Assembly (NCBI RefSeq): GCF_000972785.3
Contig: NZ_CP011253.3
Span: forward strand, 5,146,001 to 5,210,000
Origin: Pandoraea oxalativorans
Lineage (GTDB): Bacteria > Pseudomonadota > Gammaproteobacteria > Burkholderiales > Burkholderiaceae
Direction: 5' to 3'
Length of the DNA stretch: 64,000 nucleotides
Within the stretch, counting starts at the first letter, position 1, and each line of letters begins with the position of its first letter. The notes under the pieces were generated by a model. The model searched no databases. It saw only the letters and a program-made list of their open reading frames with translations, and was not told the origin of the DNA. Of the stretch, positions 1-9,928 are shown piece by piece. A program made the position numbers and the translations under genes.

Positions 1-480
1 GTAGTCCTCGAACTTGCGCGCCAGATCCACGACTTCGTGGCCGGTGAGCTTGCTCCAGCCGTCGGTGGCCACTTTGCCATCCTTGGCGTCGAGGCCGACG
101 ATGATGTGGCCGCCGAACGCGCTGCAGGCATCGCGCAGGAAACCGGGGTTCTTCACGGCCGCCGTACCGATGATGACGTACGACAGACCGGCGTCGAGAA
201 AGCGCTCGATGGTGCCCAGGTCGCGAATACCGCCGCCCAGTTGCACGGGGATGTCGGCGCCGACTTCCTCGATGATGGCGTGGATGGCCGCTTCGTTACG
301 CGGCTTGCCAGCAAATGCACCGTTCAAGTCCACCAGATGGAGGCGGCGCGCACCTTGCTCGACCCAATGTCGAGCCATGGCGGCGGGGTCCTCCGAGAAT
401 ACGGTGGCTTGATCCATGTCGCCTTGTTTAAGGCGAACACATTGACCGTCTTTAAGGTCGATGGCCGGGATGAGCAGCAT
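1..480 (-). CDS. hisA: Phosphoribosylformimino-AICAR phosphate isomerase HisA (3' end missing)
   Basis: HisA catalyses the Amadori isomerisation of ProFAR to PRFAR in histidine synthesis, in a cytoplasmic half-barrel-repeat TIM fold. The first 160 codons are present and the gene runs off the left edge. It starts [12 protein letters not shown], with the catalytic Asp at residue 8; the phosphate loop LGGGIRD lies near residues 81-87 and the second catalytic Asp in VGLDAKDG near residue 131. The ATG at 480 is the only start that leaves this N-terminus intact. It is the last his gene visible and lies about 190 nt downstream of hisH. hisF and hisI would be expected beyond the edge, which is inference from related genomes. 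Confidence 0.96.
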   Translation of the reverse strand, partial: MLLIPAIDLKDGQCVRLKQGDMDQATVFSEDPAAMARHWVEQGARRLHLVDLNGAFAGKPRNEAAIHAIIEEVGADIPVQLGGGIRDLGTIERFLDAGLSYVIIGTAAVKNPGFLRDACSAFGGHIIVGLDAKDGKVATDGWSKLTGHEVVDLARKFEDY

Positions 481-671
481 AGGCAATCGTGAAACGTCGC
501 TAGTGGGAAGTAAAAGGAATTCGCAAGTTACGCGGACAACATGAAACCGACCCCGGTCTTGCCGGACTTCGGCGCATCGGGATCGGTTTCGTCAACATGG
601 CACAGTATAAGCCGTGATGGAGGGCACGCTCGGGAAGGAAACCGGATACCGGCGTGTCGCACGGGGCGTCA

Positions 672-1313
672 TCAGGGCTTCCATTGTGCAAAATTGCGGT
701 AAAGCGCAAGCCCCGCCTGGGCGCTCTTTTCCGGGTGAAACTGAGTGGCGAAGATATTGTCTTGGGCCACTGCACAGGTAAAGGGCACGCCGTAGACCGT
801 CTCGCCGGCCGTCAGTTCGGGCTTCGCGGGCACAACGTAGTAGCTGTGCACGAAGTAAAAATAGCTGTCGTCGGGCACACCGGCCCAGATCGGGTGAGCG
901 CCCTGCGTCTGACACACGCGGTTCCAGCCCATCTGCGGCACCTTGAAGCGCGACCCGTCGTCCTGCACCTGACCTTCGAGATCGAAGCGCACCACGCGGC
1001 CCGGCAGCAGGCCCAGCGCAGGGGTGTTGCCTTCGTCCGACATATCGAACAGCATCTGCTCGCCCACGCACACGCCGAACATCGGCTTGGTGGCGGCGGC
1101 TTCGACGACGGCCTCGCGCAGGCCCGACTCGTTCAGGCAGCCCATGCAGTCGCGCATCGCGCCCTGACCCGGCAGCACCACGCGGTCGGCGGCGCGAATC
1201 TCGGCGGCGTCGCTGCTGATGCTCACGTCGGCCTCCGGGGCTGCGGCACGCAGCGCCTGATAGACCGAGCGCAGGTTGCCCATTCCGTAGTCGACAATCG
1301 CAATCTTATTCAT
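672..1313 (-). CDS. hisH: Imidazole glycerol phosphate synthase, glutamine amidotransferase subunit HisH
   Basis: This class I glutaminase supplies ammonia to HisF for closure of the imidazole ring; it is cytoplasmic. It has 213 residues, normal for HisH. The N-terminus [14 protein letters not shown] is typical, the nucleophilic Cys is near residue 82 in FGVCVGEQ, and the His/Glu of the triad are in QFHPEKS near the C-terminus. The ATG at 1313 was chosen over upstream in-frame starts because family homology begins there. Its start overlaps the marC stop by 4 nt (ATGA), so translation is probably coupled to marC. hisA follows after a gap of about 190 nt. Confidence 0.96.
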   Translation of the reverse strand: MNKIAIVDYGMGNLRSVYQALRAAAPEADVSISSDAAEIRAADRVVLPGQGAMRDCMGCLNESGLREAVVEAAATKPMFGVCVGEQMLFDMSDEGNTPALGLLPGRVVRFDLEGQVQDDGSRFKVPQMGWNRVCQTQGAHPIWAGVPDDSYFYFVHSYYVVPAKPELTAGETVYGVPFTCAVAQDNIFATQFHPEKSAQAGLALYRNFAQWKP

Positions 1314-1936
1314 CTCAAACCCGGCAGCAGTATTTTCAAACCATCGATAATGAATTCCACGGCCAGCGCCGAGAGGATCAACCCCATCAGGCGCGTGCCG
1401 ATGTTGATGCCGGTGCGCCCGAGCCAGCCTTCGATACGTCCGGCACTGCGCAACGCCACCCAGCACACTGCACCCACCCCCACGCCAATCGCCATGAGCG
1501 CCAGAATCTGCGCCCAGCCGTGCGCGCGGCCGGAGTAGATGATCACGGTACTGATCGTTCCCGGCCCGGTGAGCAGAGGAATCGCCAGCGGCACCACGGC
1601 GATGTTCGGCCGCTCCTCCGCTTCGTGACGCTCTTCCGCCGTCGCCCGCGTGTTCCCGGTCTGCGCGTTGATCATGTTCACCGCCATGAGCAGCATGATC
1701 ACGCCGCCACCGACTTCCAGCGACGCAATCGAGATGCCGAAGAAGCGGATGATGGCCTCACCGAACAGTCCCGACCCCGCCACCACCAGTGCCACGGCAA
1801 TCGCCGCAACGTTGATCGTGTGGCGCTTCTCTTCCCGCGTCTGCGTCGACGTCAGGCTGATGAACAGCGGAATCGCCCCGAGCGGATTGATCAGGGCCAG
1901 CAACGAAATGAAGAACTTGAAGGCGTCGAGCGTCAT
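1310..1936 (-). CDS. marC: MarC-family integral membrane protein
   Basis: This is a MarC/YhgN-family inner-membrane protein of about 208 residues whose biochemical role is not established. The sequence has six strongly hydrophobic segments. The first contains the family-typical [11 protein letters not shown], and a mid-protein [12 protein letters not shown] matches the conserved PLLTGPG element before the second half. The ATG at 1936 is preferred; a GTG three codons earlier (1945) is the alternative. The gene sits between hisB and hisH and overlaps the hisH start by 4 nt, so it is transcribed and probably translated with the histidine genes although nothing in the family points to histidine synthesis. 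Confidence 0.88.
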   Translation of the reverse strand: MTLDAFKFFISLLALINPLGAIPLFISLTSTQTREEKRHTINVAAIAVALVVAGSGLFGEAIIRFFGISIASLEVGGGVIMLLMAVNMINAQTGNTRATAEERHEAEERPNIAVVPLAIPLLTGPGTISTVIIYSGRAHGWAQILALMAIGVGVGAVCWVALRSAGRIEGWLGRTGINIGTRLMGLILSALAVEFIIDGLKILLPGLR

Positions 1937-2066
1937 AAGGGGCACGCGGCGCCGGCGTTCGGCCGGTCGATGAATCTTCGCAGGGGCGCCGGACTCGCGT
2001 CCGGCGGGCTATCCGGCTGGCGACACTGGTCGAACCGGCGTCGCGAGCGCTACAGACCCGTCAATG

Positions 2067-2654
2067 TCAGAGGCTTCCCTTCGTGGACGGCACGACACCC
2101 GCAGCACGCGGATCGATCTCGACCGCCATGCGCAGGGCACGACCGAACGCCTTGAACACCGTCTCGCACTGGTGGTGGGCGTTGATGCCGCGCAGGTTGT
2201 CGATATGGAGCGTGACGCCCGCGTGATTCACGAAGCCACGGAAAAATTCGATGAGCAGGTCGACGTCGAAGTTGCCCACGCGAGCGCGCGTGAAAGGCAC
2301 ATGGAATTCGAGACCGGGACGACCCGAGAAGTCGATCACCACCCGCGAGAGGGCTTCGTCGAGCGGCACATAGCTGTGGCCGTAACGCACGATGCCCTTC
2401 TTGTCGCCGATGGCCTTGGCCACCGCCATACCCAGCGTGATGCCGACGTCTTCCACCGTATGGTGGTCGTCGATGTAGGTATCGCCCTTGGCTTCGACAT
2501 CCATGTCGATGAGGCCGTGGCGCGCGATCTGGTCGAGCATGTGGTCCAGAAACGGCACGCCGGTATCGAGCGTCTTCCGGCCGGTGCCGTCCAGGTCAAT
2601 CTTGACGCGTATTTGCGTTTCGCTGGTATCGCGAACGACTTCCGCAATGCGCAT
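2067..2654 (-). CDS. hisB: Imidazoleglycerol-phosphate dehydratase HisB
   Basis: HisB dehydrates IGP to imidazole acetol phosphate in a manganese-dependent reaction. The 195-residue length matches the monofunctional enzyme, without the N-terminal phosphatase domain found in enteric bifunctional HisB. The two metal-binding repeats are visible: [10 protein letters not shown] near residues 62-71 and [16 protein letters not shown] near residues 160-175. The substrate-contacting GVPFLDHML lies near residue 32. It follows hisC by 27 nt and precedes marC by about 130 nt on the same strand. A separate histidinol-phosphatase must be encoded elsewhere. Confidence 0.97.
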   Translation of the reverse strand: MRIAEVVRDTSETQIRVKIDLDGTGRKTLDTGVPFLDHMLDQIARHGLIDMDVEAKGDTYIDDHHTVEDVGITLGMAVAKAIGDKKGIVRYGHSYVPLDEALSRVVIDFSGRPGLEFHVPFTRARVGNFDVDLLIEFFRGFVNHAGVTLHIDNLRGINAHHQCETVFKAFGRALRMAVEIDPRAAGVVPSTKGSL

Positions 2655-2681
2655 GATGGTGAGTTCTCGTCGTATAGCTTG

Positions 2682-3746
2682 TTAGAGTGATGCCGCCAGA
2701 GCCTTGGCCATTGCGGCATTCTCCGTGGGGGTGCCGACCGTCAATCTGAGGCAATTGGCCAGCAATACGTGCATTTTACCCACGTTTTTGATCAGCACCT
2801 TGTGCGCGAGCAGCCCAGCGTGGGTTTTGTCTGCATCCGGCACCCGAACGAGCAGGAAATTCGCGTCGCTGGCGAACACCGTCACCCCGGGAAGCGCCGC
2901 CACCGTGGCCGCCAGACGGGTGCGCTCCGCGCGCAACTCGGCCGCCTGCGCGTCGAGCACGTCGAGGTGATCGAGCATGAATTCGGCGCACGCCTGCGTC
3001 AGCACGTTCACGTTGTAGGGCGGGCGCACCTTGTCGAGCTGATCCAGCCACTCGGCGCCGCCCGCCACATAGCCCAGGCGAATACCCGCCAGTCCGAGCT
3101 TGGAGACGGTGCGCATCACCAGCAGATTGGGGAATTCGGGCAGACGCGGCATCCACGTCTTGCCCGCGAACGGTTGGTACGCCTCGTCGATCACCACCAG
3201 CCCGTTGCCTGCCGCGCGCACCAGCGTCTCGATGTCCGCGTCGGCGAACAGATTGCCGGTCGGGTTGTTCGGATACGCCAGATAGACCACCGCGCCGGGA
3301 TGCGCCGCAATCGCGCCCAGCATCGCAGGCATATCGAGCGAGAAGTCGGCCGTGAGCGGCACGCCGACAAACTCGACACCCGCGAACCGCGACGACATCT
3401 CGTACATTACGAATCCCGGCATCGGCGCGATGACCGCCGCGCCCGGACGCGCCGTCGCCATCGCGATCATGCTGATGATTTCGTCCGAGCCATTGCCGAG
3501 GAGCAACTTCGCGCCTGCGGGCACGCCCATCGTGCGCGAGAGCTTCTCGAGCAGCGCCTGCGGGCGCGGCGCAGGATAGCGATTGAGCGCCACATCCGCC
3601 AGACGCTGCGCCAGCGCGGTGCGCAGCGCATCGGGCAGACCGTAGGGGTTCTCCATCGCGTCGAGCTTCAGAAAGCCGCTGGCATCGGGCACGGGATAGG
3701 TGCTCATAGCGAGCACATCGGGGCGAATCACTTGGTCGACGGACAT
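2682..3746 (-). CDS. hisC: Histidinol-phosphate aminotransferase HisC
   Basis: This PLP-dependent fold-type I aminotransferase converts imidazole acetol phosphate and glutamate to histidinol phosphate. It has 354 residues, usual for HisC. Features include the phosphate-binding LGNGSDEII near residue 83, the NNPTGN substrate loop near 160, VIDEAYQPF with the PLP-contacting Asp and Tyr, and the Schiff-base lysine in [10 protein letters not shown] near residue 216. The ATG at 3746 gives [14 protein letters not shown], the typical start. It is 55 nt downstream of the small secreted protein gene and 27 nt upstream of hisB. Confidence 0.97.
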   Translation of the reverse strand: MSVDQVIRPDVLAMSTYPVPDASGFLKLDAMENPYGLPDALRTALAQRLADVALNRYPAPRPQALLEKLSRTMGVPAGAKLLLGNGSDEIISMIAMATARPGAAVIAPMPGFVMYEMSSRFAGVEFVGVPLTADFSLDMPAMLGAIAAHPGAVVYLAYPNNPTGNLFADADIETLVRAAGNGLVVIDEAYQPFAGKTWMPRLPEFPNLLVMRTVSKLGLAGIRLGYVAGGAEWLDQLDKVRPPYNVNVLTQACAEFMLDHLDVLDAQAAELRAERTRLAATVAALPGVTVFASDANFLLVRVPDADKTHAGLLAHKVLIKNVGKMHVLLANCLRLTVGTPTENAAMAKALAASL

Positions 3747-3801
3747 GGCGAATCGAAGGCGAGGGGTATTGGGTTAGGGGCGCAGGGGCGGATGAACGGA
3801 C

Positions 3802-4389
3802 TCAGTTGAACGCGAACGTCAGCAAGCCCGCGTCGGCGCCGTCGATCTTGACGGTGCAGCGGCGGCCGGTCTCCACGTTGCCAAGCGCGTCGGTGATGCG
3901 CTGCACGCGCACGCCCGTCTGCCACGACAACGCCTGCGCCACGGCCGGGCTCACCCGCGCGGGCGACTCCTCGGCCTCGCAGCGCATGGCGACGAGCCGG
4001 TTGCCAACGCGGCCGAACACGCCGTGCGCCACTTCGTCGTCGGTGCCGCGCAGCGCGGTCTTGCCGTCCAGACGCAGCACGTACACGTCGTTATCGAACG
4101 CCTGACGCCGCACGCACACCGTCATCTTCTCGACGGAGGCGCCCTCGAATCTGGCGTGCTGGCAATAGCTGCCCGCAGCGTGCGCCGCCGTGGCCGCCGT
4201 CAGCCCGAGACCGAACAGCAAGACCGTCCGTGCGACCGACCGTGCGACAGAGCGCAGCGCAGCCCGCGAGACGCGGGCTGGCAGCGAAACCAACAGGGGC
4301 AATGCGAGTGTGGCGTTTGCGCGGGTCCGACGCCGGGCAGTGGCCGGCGTCGAGGGACAATACGCGGGCCGCAGGGCGTCGTCGCGCAT
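3802..4389 (-). CDS. Small putative secreted protein of unknown function
   Basis: I do not recognise this protein. The frame begins one nucleotide after the hisD stop codon, so it is probably translated by coupling, and it ends 55 nt before hisC. With the ATG at 4389 it is 195 residues: an arginine-rich N-terminal 50 residues, a hydrophobic stretch TVLLFGLGLTAATAAHA around residues 54-71 that looks like a signal peptide ending AHA, then a mature part of about 125 residues with four cysteines (SYC, TVC, MRC, RRC), which could form two disulfides. The long N-region makes the true start uncertain. Its place inside a histidine gene train is odd, since related clusters as I know them go directly from hisD to hisC. 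Confidence 0.6.
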   Translation of the reverse strand: MRDDALRPAYCPSTPATARRRTRANATLALPLLVSLPARVSRAALRSVARSVARTVLLFGLGLTAATAAHAAGSYCQHARFEGASVEKMTVCVRRQAFDNDVYVLRLDGKTALRGTDDEVAHGVFGRVGNRLVAMRCEAEESPARVSPAVAQALSWQTGVRVQRITDALGNVETGRRCTVKIDGADAGLLTFAFN

Positions 4390-4390
4390 G

Positions 4391-5713
4391 TCAGGACTCG
4401 TGATGCAAACGGTATTCGGCGCTGCGCGCGTGCGCTTGCAGGCCTTCGCCGTATGCCAGTTCGGCCGCGATCTCGCCGAGCATGCGGGCACCGCCCTCGC
4501 TCACTTCGATGAGGCTCGAACGCTTGATGAAGTCGTACACGCCCAGCGGCGACGAGAAACGCGCGGTGCGCGAGGTCGGCAGCACGTGGTTCGGCCCGGC
4601 GCAGTAGTCGCCGAGGCTTTCGCTCGTGAACTTGCCGAGGAAGATCGCACCGGCGTGGCGGATCTTGTCGCCCCACTGCTGCGGCGTCTCGGCCGAGATT
4701 TCCAGGTGCTCGGGCGCGATCACGTTGGCGATGTCGCACGCTTCGGCCATATCGCGCACCTTGATCAGCGCGCCACGCCCTTGCAGCGACGCAGCGATCA
4801 CCTCACGGCGCGGCATGTCGTCGATCTGACGCTCCAGCGACGCGTACACGCGCGCAATGTACTCGGCGTCCGGGCACAGCAGGATGGATTGGGCGAGTTC
4901 GTCATGCTCGGCCTGCGAGAACAGGTCCATCGCCACCCAGTCGGGATCGGTCGAACCGTCGCAGATCACGAGAATTTCCGACGGACCGGCGATCATGTCG
5001 ATGCCCACAGTACCGAACACGCGACGCTTGGCTGCCGCCACGAAGGCATTGCCCGGACCGACGATCTTGTCGACAGCCGGCACCGTTTCGGTGCCATACG
5101 CCAGCGCGCCCACCGCCTGTGCGCCACCGATGGTGAACACGCGGTCCACCCCGGCGATGTGCGCCGCTGCCAGCACCAGCGGGTTCTGCACGCCATCCGG
5201 CGTGGGCACCACCATGACGATTTCCTTGACGCCTGCCACGCGTGCGGGAATCGCATTCATCAGCACCGACGACGGATACGCCGCCTTGCCGCCCGGCACG
5301 TAAATGCCGACGCGATCGAGCGGCGTGACCTTCTGGCCAAGCACCGTGCCGTCCGACTCGGTGTATTGCCAGCTGTGGCTGCCGCATTCGATGCGCTGCT
5401 TCTCGTGATAGGCACGCACACGCGCAGCCGCTGCTTCGAGGGCCGCGCGACGCTTCGGCTCAAGCCCTTCGAGGGCCGCCGCCAACACGTCGGCAGACAG
5501 CTCCAGCGCGCCCATGTCGGGGGCGCTGAGACGATCGAACTTGTTGGTGTATTCGATGACGGCAGCGTCGCCGCGCGCTTTCACGTCGGCGAGAATTTCG
5601 GCGGCCGCACGGTCGATGGCGGCGTCTTCGCTCGCTTCGAACGCCAGAACGTCGCGCAACTGCGCGGCGAATCCGTCAGCGGACGAATCGAGTTTGCGAA
5701 TATCGAGTTTCAT
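4391..5713 (-). CDS. hisD: Histidinol dehydrogenase HisD
   Basis: This zinc enzyme oxidises histidinol to histidine with two NAD in the last two steps of the pathway. It has 440 residues, normal for HisD. Visible features are the GPGNAFV loop, [11 protein letters not shown] with the zinc-ligand Gln and His, and IAPEHLEI with the catalytic Glu/His pair. The ATG at 5713 overlaps the hisG stop by 4 nt (ATGA), so HisD synthesis is likely coupled to HisG. The stop is one nucleotide before the start of the small secreted protein. Confidence 0.97.
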   Translation of the reverse strand: MKLDIRKLDSSADGFAAQLRDVLAFEASEDAAIDRAAAEILADVKARGDAAVIEYTNKFDRLSAPDMGALELSADVLAAALEGLEPKRRAALEAAAARVRAYHEKQRIECGSHSWQYTESDGTVLGQKVTPLDRVGIYVPGGKAAYPSSVLMNAIPARVAGVKEIVMVVPTPDGVQNPLVLAAAHIAGVDRVFTIGGAQAVGALAYGTETVPAVDKIVGPGNAFVAAAKRRVFGTVGIDMIAGPSEILVICDGSTDPDWVAMDLFSQAEHDELAQSILLCPDAEYIARVYASLERQIDDMPRREVIAASLQGRGALIKVRDMAEACDIANVIAPEHLEISAETPQQWGDKIRHAGAIFLGKFTSESLGDYCAGPNHVLPTSRTARFSSPLGVYDFIKRSSLIEVSEGGARMLGEIAAELAYGEGLQAHARSAEYRLHHES

Positions 5714-6399
5714 GCTGTTTGCCGGGACGCCTGCTCGAAGGCATCCAGAATAGGCTGCAAAGACTCACGCTTCAATTTGAGCGCAGCCTGGTTGATCACG
5801 AGGCGGGACGAGATCTCCATGATCTCCTCCACTTCCACCAGATTATTGGCCCGCAGCGTGCCGCCGGTGCTCACCAGATCGACAATCGCGTCGGCCAGAC
5901 CCACGAGCGGGCCCAGCTCCATCGAGCCGTACAGCTTGATCAGGTCGACGTGCACGCCCTTGGCCGCGAAGTGTTCGCGCGCGGTTTGGACGTACTTGGT
6001 CGCCACACGCAGACGTGCGCCCTGACGTACGGCATTCGCGTAGTCGAAACCCTTCGGTACAGCCACAGACATGCGGCAACGCGCAATGTTCAAATCAATC
6101 GGCTGATAAAGGCCGCCACCGCCGTGTTCGATGAGTACGTCCTTACCGGCCACGCCGAAGTCGGCGGCCCCATATTGGACATACGTCGGCACGTCCGTCG
6201 CGCGCACGATGATCACGCGCAGATTCGGATCGGTCGTCGGCAGGATCAGCTTGCGCGAGGTTTCGGGATCTTCCGTCACCTCGATACCGGCCGCTGCGAG
6301 TAGCGGCAGCGTCTCCGTAAAGATACGCCCTTTCGAGAGCGCCAGCGTAAGCGGTTGGGCCAGCGGCTGGGCTGGCGTGGCCAGCTTCACGGTACTCAT
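5710..6399 (-). CDS. hisG: ATP phosphoribosyltransferase, short form HisG
   Basis: HisG carries out the first committed step of histidine synthesis, joining ATP and PRPP. The 229-residue protein starts MSTVKLATP and holds the [11 protein letters not shown] core start near residue 17, the [22 protein letters not shown] region and the PRPP loop [14 protein letters not shown]. It lacks the C-terminal ACT-like regulatory domain of the long form, so by family knowledge it should need a HisZ partner encoded elsewhere; hisZ is not in this window. The start at 6399 overlaps the murA stop by 4 nt and the stop overlaps the hisD start by 4 nt. A short Ala-Gln-Pro-Leu duplication lies near the N-terminus. 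Confidence 0.96.
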   Translation of the reverse strand: MSTVKLATPAQPLAQPLTLALSKGRIFTETLPLLAAAGIEVTEDPETSRKLILPTTDPNLRVIIVRATDVPTYVQYGAADFGVAGKDVLIEHGGGGLYQPIDLNIARCRMSVAVPKGFDYANAVRQGARLRVATKYVQTAREHFAAKGVHVDLIKLYGSMELGPLVGLADAIVDLVSTGGTLRANNLVEVEEIMEISSRLVINQAALKLKRESLQPILDAFEQASRQTA

Positions 6400-7736
6400 G
6401 CAATCTCTCCCTGGCATGCTTCGACACGCCGGATTCGCGCGCCCACGGCGCACAATTTGGCCTCGATACGATGATAGCCGCGATCGAGGTGATGAATGCG
6501 GTCGACGAGGGTACGGCCGTCGGCCGTCAGGCCCGCGACGATCAGACTGGCGGACGCGCGCAGATCGGTCGCCATCACGTGCGCACCCGACAGACGATCC
6601 ACGCCGGAAATGCGCGCCGTATTGCCTTCGATGCCGATATTCGCGCCCAGACGCGTCAATTCCTGCACATGCATGAAGCGGTTCTCGAAGATCGTTTCCA
6701 CGACGTGCGACGCGCCCTGTGCAATGCAGTTCAGCGCCATGAACTGCGCCTGCATGTCGGTCGGGAACGCCGGATATTCCGACGTCCGGAAACTCACGGC
6801 CTGCGCGCGACGATCCATCTGCACGCGCAGCCAATCCGCGCCGCCGGTCACATTCGCGCCGGTCTCGCGCAGTTTTTCGATGACGGCGTCGAGCGTGCCC
6901 GGCACCACGCGGCGCAACGTAATGTCGCCGCGCGTGGCCACCGCCGCACACAGGAACGTGCCTGCTTCGATACGGTCCGGCACGACATCGTGCGTTGCAC
7001 CATGCAAGCGCGCGACACCCGTCACCACGAGACGATCGGTGCCAATGCCGTCGATCTTCGCGCCCATCTTCACGAGCAGATGGGCCAGATCGGTCACTTC
7101 CGGCTCGCGCGCGGCGTTGGCCAGCACGGTCACGCCGTCGGCCAGCGTGGCCGCCATGAGCAGGTTTTCGGTGCCCGTCACGGTGATCATGTCCGTCACC
7201 AGCGTTTCGCCGCGCAGACGTGACGCCCGCGCCACGATGTCGCCATGCGTCAACGTGATCTCGGCGCCCATCTTCTGCAGGCCCTTGATGTGCTGATCGA
7301 CGGGTCGGGCGCCGATGGCGCAGCCGCCCGGCAACGACACACGCGCTTCGCCACAACGGGCGAGCAGCGGACCGAGTACCAGAATCGACGCGCGCATGGT
7401 CTTCACCAGCTCGTACGGTGCGGCAGGCTCGGTAATCTGCGACGCGTCCAGCGTCACCGACTCGCCGTTGCGTTCGACCTTCACGCCCATGCGCGCGAGC
7501 AGCGTCAGCATGGTGCGCACGTCGTGCAGATCCGGGACGTTGCCCAGCACGAGCGGCTCGGCCGTCAGCAGGCTGGCACACAGAATGGGCAGCGCCGCGT
7601 TCTTGGCGCCCGAGACGGTAATCTCGCCTTCCAGCCGCTCGCCACCTTCGATTTCCAGGTGGTCCGCGGCCACACGCTCGCCAGCGAGAACCTCGCCGTT
7701 GCCGGCAGCGCCAGCGCTTTCTTGCGTAATCCTCAT
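6396..7736 (-). CDS. murA: UDP-N-acetylglucosamine 1-carboxyvinyltransferase MurA
   Basis: MurA is the first committed cytoplasmic step of peptidoglycan synthesis, transferring enolpyruvate from PEP to UDP-GlcNAc. It has 446 residues with an N-terminal extension of about 24 residues relative to the E. coli enzyme. Key residues are the Lys in SGAKNAALP (about residue 45) and the fosfomycin-reactive Cys in [12 protein letters not shown] (about residue 139). Because the Cys is retained, nothing in the sequence suggests intrinsic fosfomycin resistance through this enzyme. It overlaps ibaG upstream and hisG downstream by 4 nt each, linking cell-wall and histidine genes in one transcript. Confidence 0.97.
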   Translation of the reverse strand: MRITQESAGAAGNGEVLAGERVAADHLEIEGGERLEGEITVSGAKNAALPILCASLLTAEPLVLGNVPDLHDVRTMLTLLARMGVKVERNGESVTLDASQITEPAAPYELVKTMRASILVLGPLLARCGEARVSLPGGCAIGARPVDQHIKGLQKMGAEITLTHGDIVARASRLRGETLVTDMITVTGTENLLMAATLADGVTVLANAAREPEVTDLAHLLVKMGAKIDGIGTDRLVVTGVARLHGATHDVVPDRIEAGTFLCAAVATRGDITLRRVVPGTLDAVIEKLRETGANVTGGADWLRVQMDRRAQAVSFRTSEYPAFPTDMQAQFMALNCIAQGASHVVETIFENRFMHVQELTRLGANIGIEGNTARISGVDRLSGAHVMATDLRASASLIVAGLTADGRTLVDRIHHLDRGYHRIEAKLCAVGARIRRVEACQGEIA

Positions 7737-7972
7737 TGCGCCTGATACTCCGCCGGCGTGAGCGTCTTCATCGAGAGCGCGTGGATTTCGGCCTTCATGC
7801 GGTCGCCCAGCGCGCCGTACACGAGTTGATGGCGCGCAATGAGGCGCTTGCCTTCGAACTGTGCGCTGACGATGGTCGCGAAGAAGTGCTGACCGTCACC
7901 TTCGACGGCCACGTGATCGCAAGCCAGACCGGCTTCGATGTACTGTTTGATTTGTTCGGGGGTAGGCAGCAT
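7733..7972 (-). CDS. ibaG: BolA-family protein, IbaG type
   Basis: This 79-residue BolA-fold protein works in other bacteria with monothiol glutaredoxin in iron-sulfur trafficking; the E. coli gene at the same position is ibaG (yrbA). The sequence shows the BolA core [14 protein letters not shown], a central [11 protein letters not shown] with the conserved His, and [14 protein letters not shown] at the end. It overlaps the murA start by 4 nt, the same neighbour as in enterics. The start at 7972 lies 18 nt after the stop of the ABC permease. Confidence 0.93.
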   Translation of the reverse strand: MLPTPEQIKQYIEAGLACDHVAVEGDGQHFFATIVSAQFEGKRLIARHQLVYGALGDRMKAEIHALSMKTLTPAEYQAQ

Positions 7973-7990
7973 GGCTGATCCTGGAGAAGT

Positions 7991-8746
7991 TCAGTGACGC
8001 AGTTTGTAGCCACGGCGCAGCAGATTCAGCGCCACGGTTGCGAGTATCAGGAAAGTCACGCCGACGACAGCGAGACTCGTCGTCGGGGCCACGTCGGACA
8101 CGCCGAAGAAGCCGTAACGGAACCCGTCGATCATGTAGAAGAACGGGTTGAAGTGCGAGACGGCCTGCCACAGCGGCGGCAACGACTGAATCGAATAGAA
8201 CACGCCCGCGAGGAACGTCGCCGGCATGATCAGGAAGTTCTGGAACGCAGCGAGCTGGTCGAACTTCTCGGCCCAGATGCCCGCGATCAATCCCAGCGTA
8301 CCGAGAATCGCCGCGCCGAAGAAGGCGAAGCCCAAGATCCACAGCGGTGCGGCAAACGTCAGATGCGTGAACGCGACCGTCACGAGGAAAACGCCCAGTC
8401 CGACCGCCAGTCCGCGCACAACGGCCGCCAGCACGTACGCGCCATACATCTCCCAATGCGAGAGCGGCGGCAGCAGCACGAACACCAGGTTGCCCGTGAT
8501 CTTCGACTGGATCAGCGACGACGAGCTATTGGCGAACGCGTTCTGCAACACGCTCATCATCACCAGTCCGGGTACGAGGAAGGACGTGTAATTGATCTGG
8601 TCGTAGACCTTCACGCGGTCTTCGAGCACGTGGCCGAAGATCATCAGATACAGCAGCGCGGTGAGTACCGGCGCAGCCACGGTCTGGAAACTCACCTTCC
8701 AGAAGCGCAGCACTTCCTTGTAGAACAACGTGCTGAAGCCGGTCAT
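7991..8746 (-). CDS. ABC-2 type permease (YadH-like)
   Basis: This is the integral membrane subunit of a two-gene ABC exporter, 251 residues with six predicted hydrophobic segments and the ABC-2 family signature region PATFLAGVFYSIQSLPP after the fourth. The closest named family I can place it in is YadH (ABC-2 transporters of unclear substrate). Its start overlaps the stop of the ATPase gene by 4 nt, so the two subunits are translationally coupled. It sits between the mla operon and ibaG-murA. The substrate cannot be read from the sequence; an envelope component is only a guess from context. Confidence 0.9.
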   Translation of the reverse strand: MTGFSTLFYKEVLRFWKVSFQTVAAPVLTALLYLMIFGHVLEDRVKVYDQINYTSFLVPGLVMMSVLQNAFANSSSSLIQSKITGNLVFVLLPPLSHWEMYGAYVLAAVVRGLAVGLGVFLVTVAFTHLTFAAPLWILGFAFFGAAILGTLGLIAGIWAEKFDQLAAFQNFLIMPATFLAGVFYSIQSLPPLWQAVSHFNPFFYMIDGFRYGFFGVSDVAPTTSLAVVGVTFLILATVALNLLRRGYKLRH

Positions 8747-9669
8747 GCTGCCACCTCCTGCGCGCGCGAGCCCGACATGATCTGCACGAATACGTCCTCG
8801 AGGTCGGCCTTCTGAATGTCGATGTCTTCGACGATGCCGCCTGCCGCACGGCAGGTGGCGAGAATGGATTCCACTTCGTCGCAGCCCGACAGGCGCAGCG
8901 CAAACTGATGGCCGTTCGTGTCCTGCCCGTCGACCAGCAACGGACGCAATTCGGCCGGCAACGTGCCCTGCTTGAAGCGCAGCACGAGGCGCGTGCCCGC
9001 GAAGCGCTGCAACAGCGACGCTGTGCGCTCAAGCGCCACGACTTCGCCGCGCTTGAGCATGGCGATGCGATCGCACAGCGCTTCCGCTTCTTCGAGATAG
9101 TGAGTGGTCAGCACGATCGTGTGACCTTCGCGGTTCAGACGCGAGATGAACTTCCAGAGCGTCTGACGCAGTTCGACGTCGACCCCGGCGGTCGGCTCGT
9201 CGAGCACGATCACCGGCGGGCGATGCACCAGCGCCTGCGCCACCAGCACGCGTCGCTTCATGCCGCCCGAGAGCTGACGCATGTTCGCGTCCGCCTTGTC
9301 GGTCAGATCGAGGTTAGCCATCACTTCGTCGATCCAGTCGTCGTTGCGCTTGAGTCCGAAGTAGCCGGACTGGATACGCAGCGTCTCGCGCACGGAGAAA
9401 AACGGATCGAAGACGAGTTCCTGCGGCACCACGCCGAGCTTGCGGCGGGCGTCGCGGTAGTCGCGCACTACGTCGTGACCGAGCACGCTGATGTTGCCCG
9501 AGTCCGCGCGCGCGAGGCCCGCGAGAATGCTGATCAGCGTGGTCTTGCCCGCGCCGTTGGGGCCGAGCAGACCGAAGAATTCGCCTTCTTCGATCGAGAA
9601 GCTGACGCCCTTGAGCGCCTGCAACGCCTGATAGCGTTTTTTGACGTTACGGATTTCGATGGCGGCCAT
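8743..9669 (-). CDS. ABC transporter ATP-binding protein (YadG-like)
   Basis: This is the 308-residue cytoplasmic ATPase partner of the downstream ABC-2 permease. Walker A GPNGAGKTT lies near residue 38, signature LSGGMKRR near residue 137 and Walker B VIVLDEPTAGVD follows; the last 80 residues form the short C-terminal domain seen in YadG/CcmA-type exporters. The ATG at 9669 (MAAIEIRNVKKRY) was chosen because homology begins there; a start at 9768 would add 33 unrelated residues. The gene probably has its own promoter in 9670-9870, since the mla operon terminator lies upstream. Confidence 0.93.
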   Translation of the reverse strand: MAAIEIRNVKKRYQALQALKGVSFSIEEGEFFGLLGPNGAGKTTLISILAGLARADSGNISVLGHDVVRDYRDARRKLGVVPQELVFDPFFSVRETLRIQSGYFGLKRNDDWIDEVMANLDLTDKADANMRQLSGGMKRRVLVAQALVHRPPVIVLDEPTAGVDVELRQTLWKFISRLNREGHTIVLTTHYLEEAEALCDRIAMLKRGEVVALERTASLLQRFAGTRLVLRFKQGTLPAELRPLLVDGQDTNGHQFALRLSGCDEVESILATCRAAGGIVEDIDIQKADLEDVFVQIMSGSRAQEVAA

Positions 9670-9869
9670 GACTGCACGCACCCGTCTTCGCGGGTACGCC
9701 ATTATTGTTTTCCGGATCGGGGGGACTGCACCGAGGGTGGCAGTGTCGGAGCCCGGACGGGGGGTCACTGCCCAAAAGTCGGCAGAAAACCCCTGATTAT
9801 AAAGGAAGCCGGTGGCGGCCGTGCTCGCACCCGCCTTAGCCCACCTTGGCCGTTATCCGCCCAACCATA

Positions 9870-9899
9870 AAAAAAGCGCCGTCACATGACGGCGCTTCT
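9870..9899 (-). terminator. Rho-independent terminator of the mla operon
   Basis: A near-perfect hairpin (AAGCGCCGTCA and TGACGGCGCTT around a CA loop, 9874-9897) is followed on the minus strand by a run of seven T. It lies about 30 nt after the mlaB stop codon and before the promoter region of the ABC exporter genes. Confidence 0.88.
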
Positions 9900-9928
9900 T
9901 CGAGACGGCGGCAGTCCGGCCAGACGAA

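Noticed and set aside
4190..6025. A 611-codon plus-strand frame across hisD and hisG
   Set aside because: It runs antisense through three well-supported genes and has a shadow-like Arg/His-rich composition.
5710..7581. A 623-codon minus-strand frame covering hisG plus an out-of-frame part of murA
   Set aside because: The first ~400 codons are murA read in the wrong frame; only the last 229 codons are HisG.
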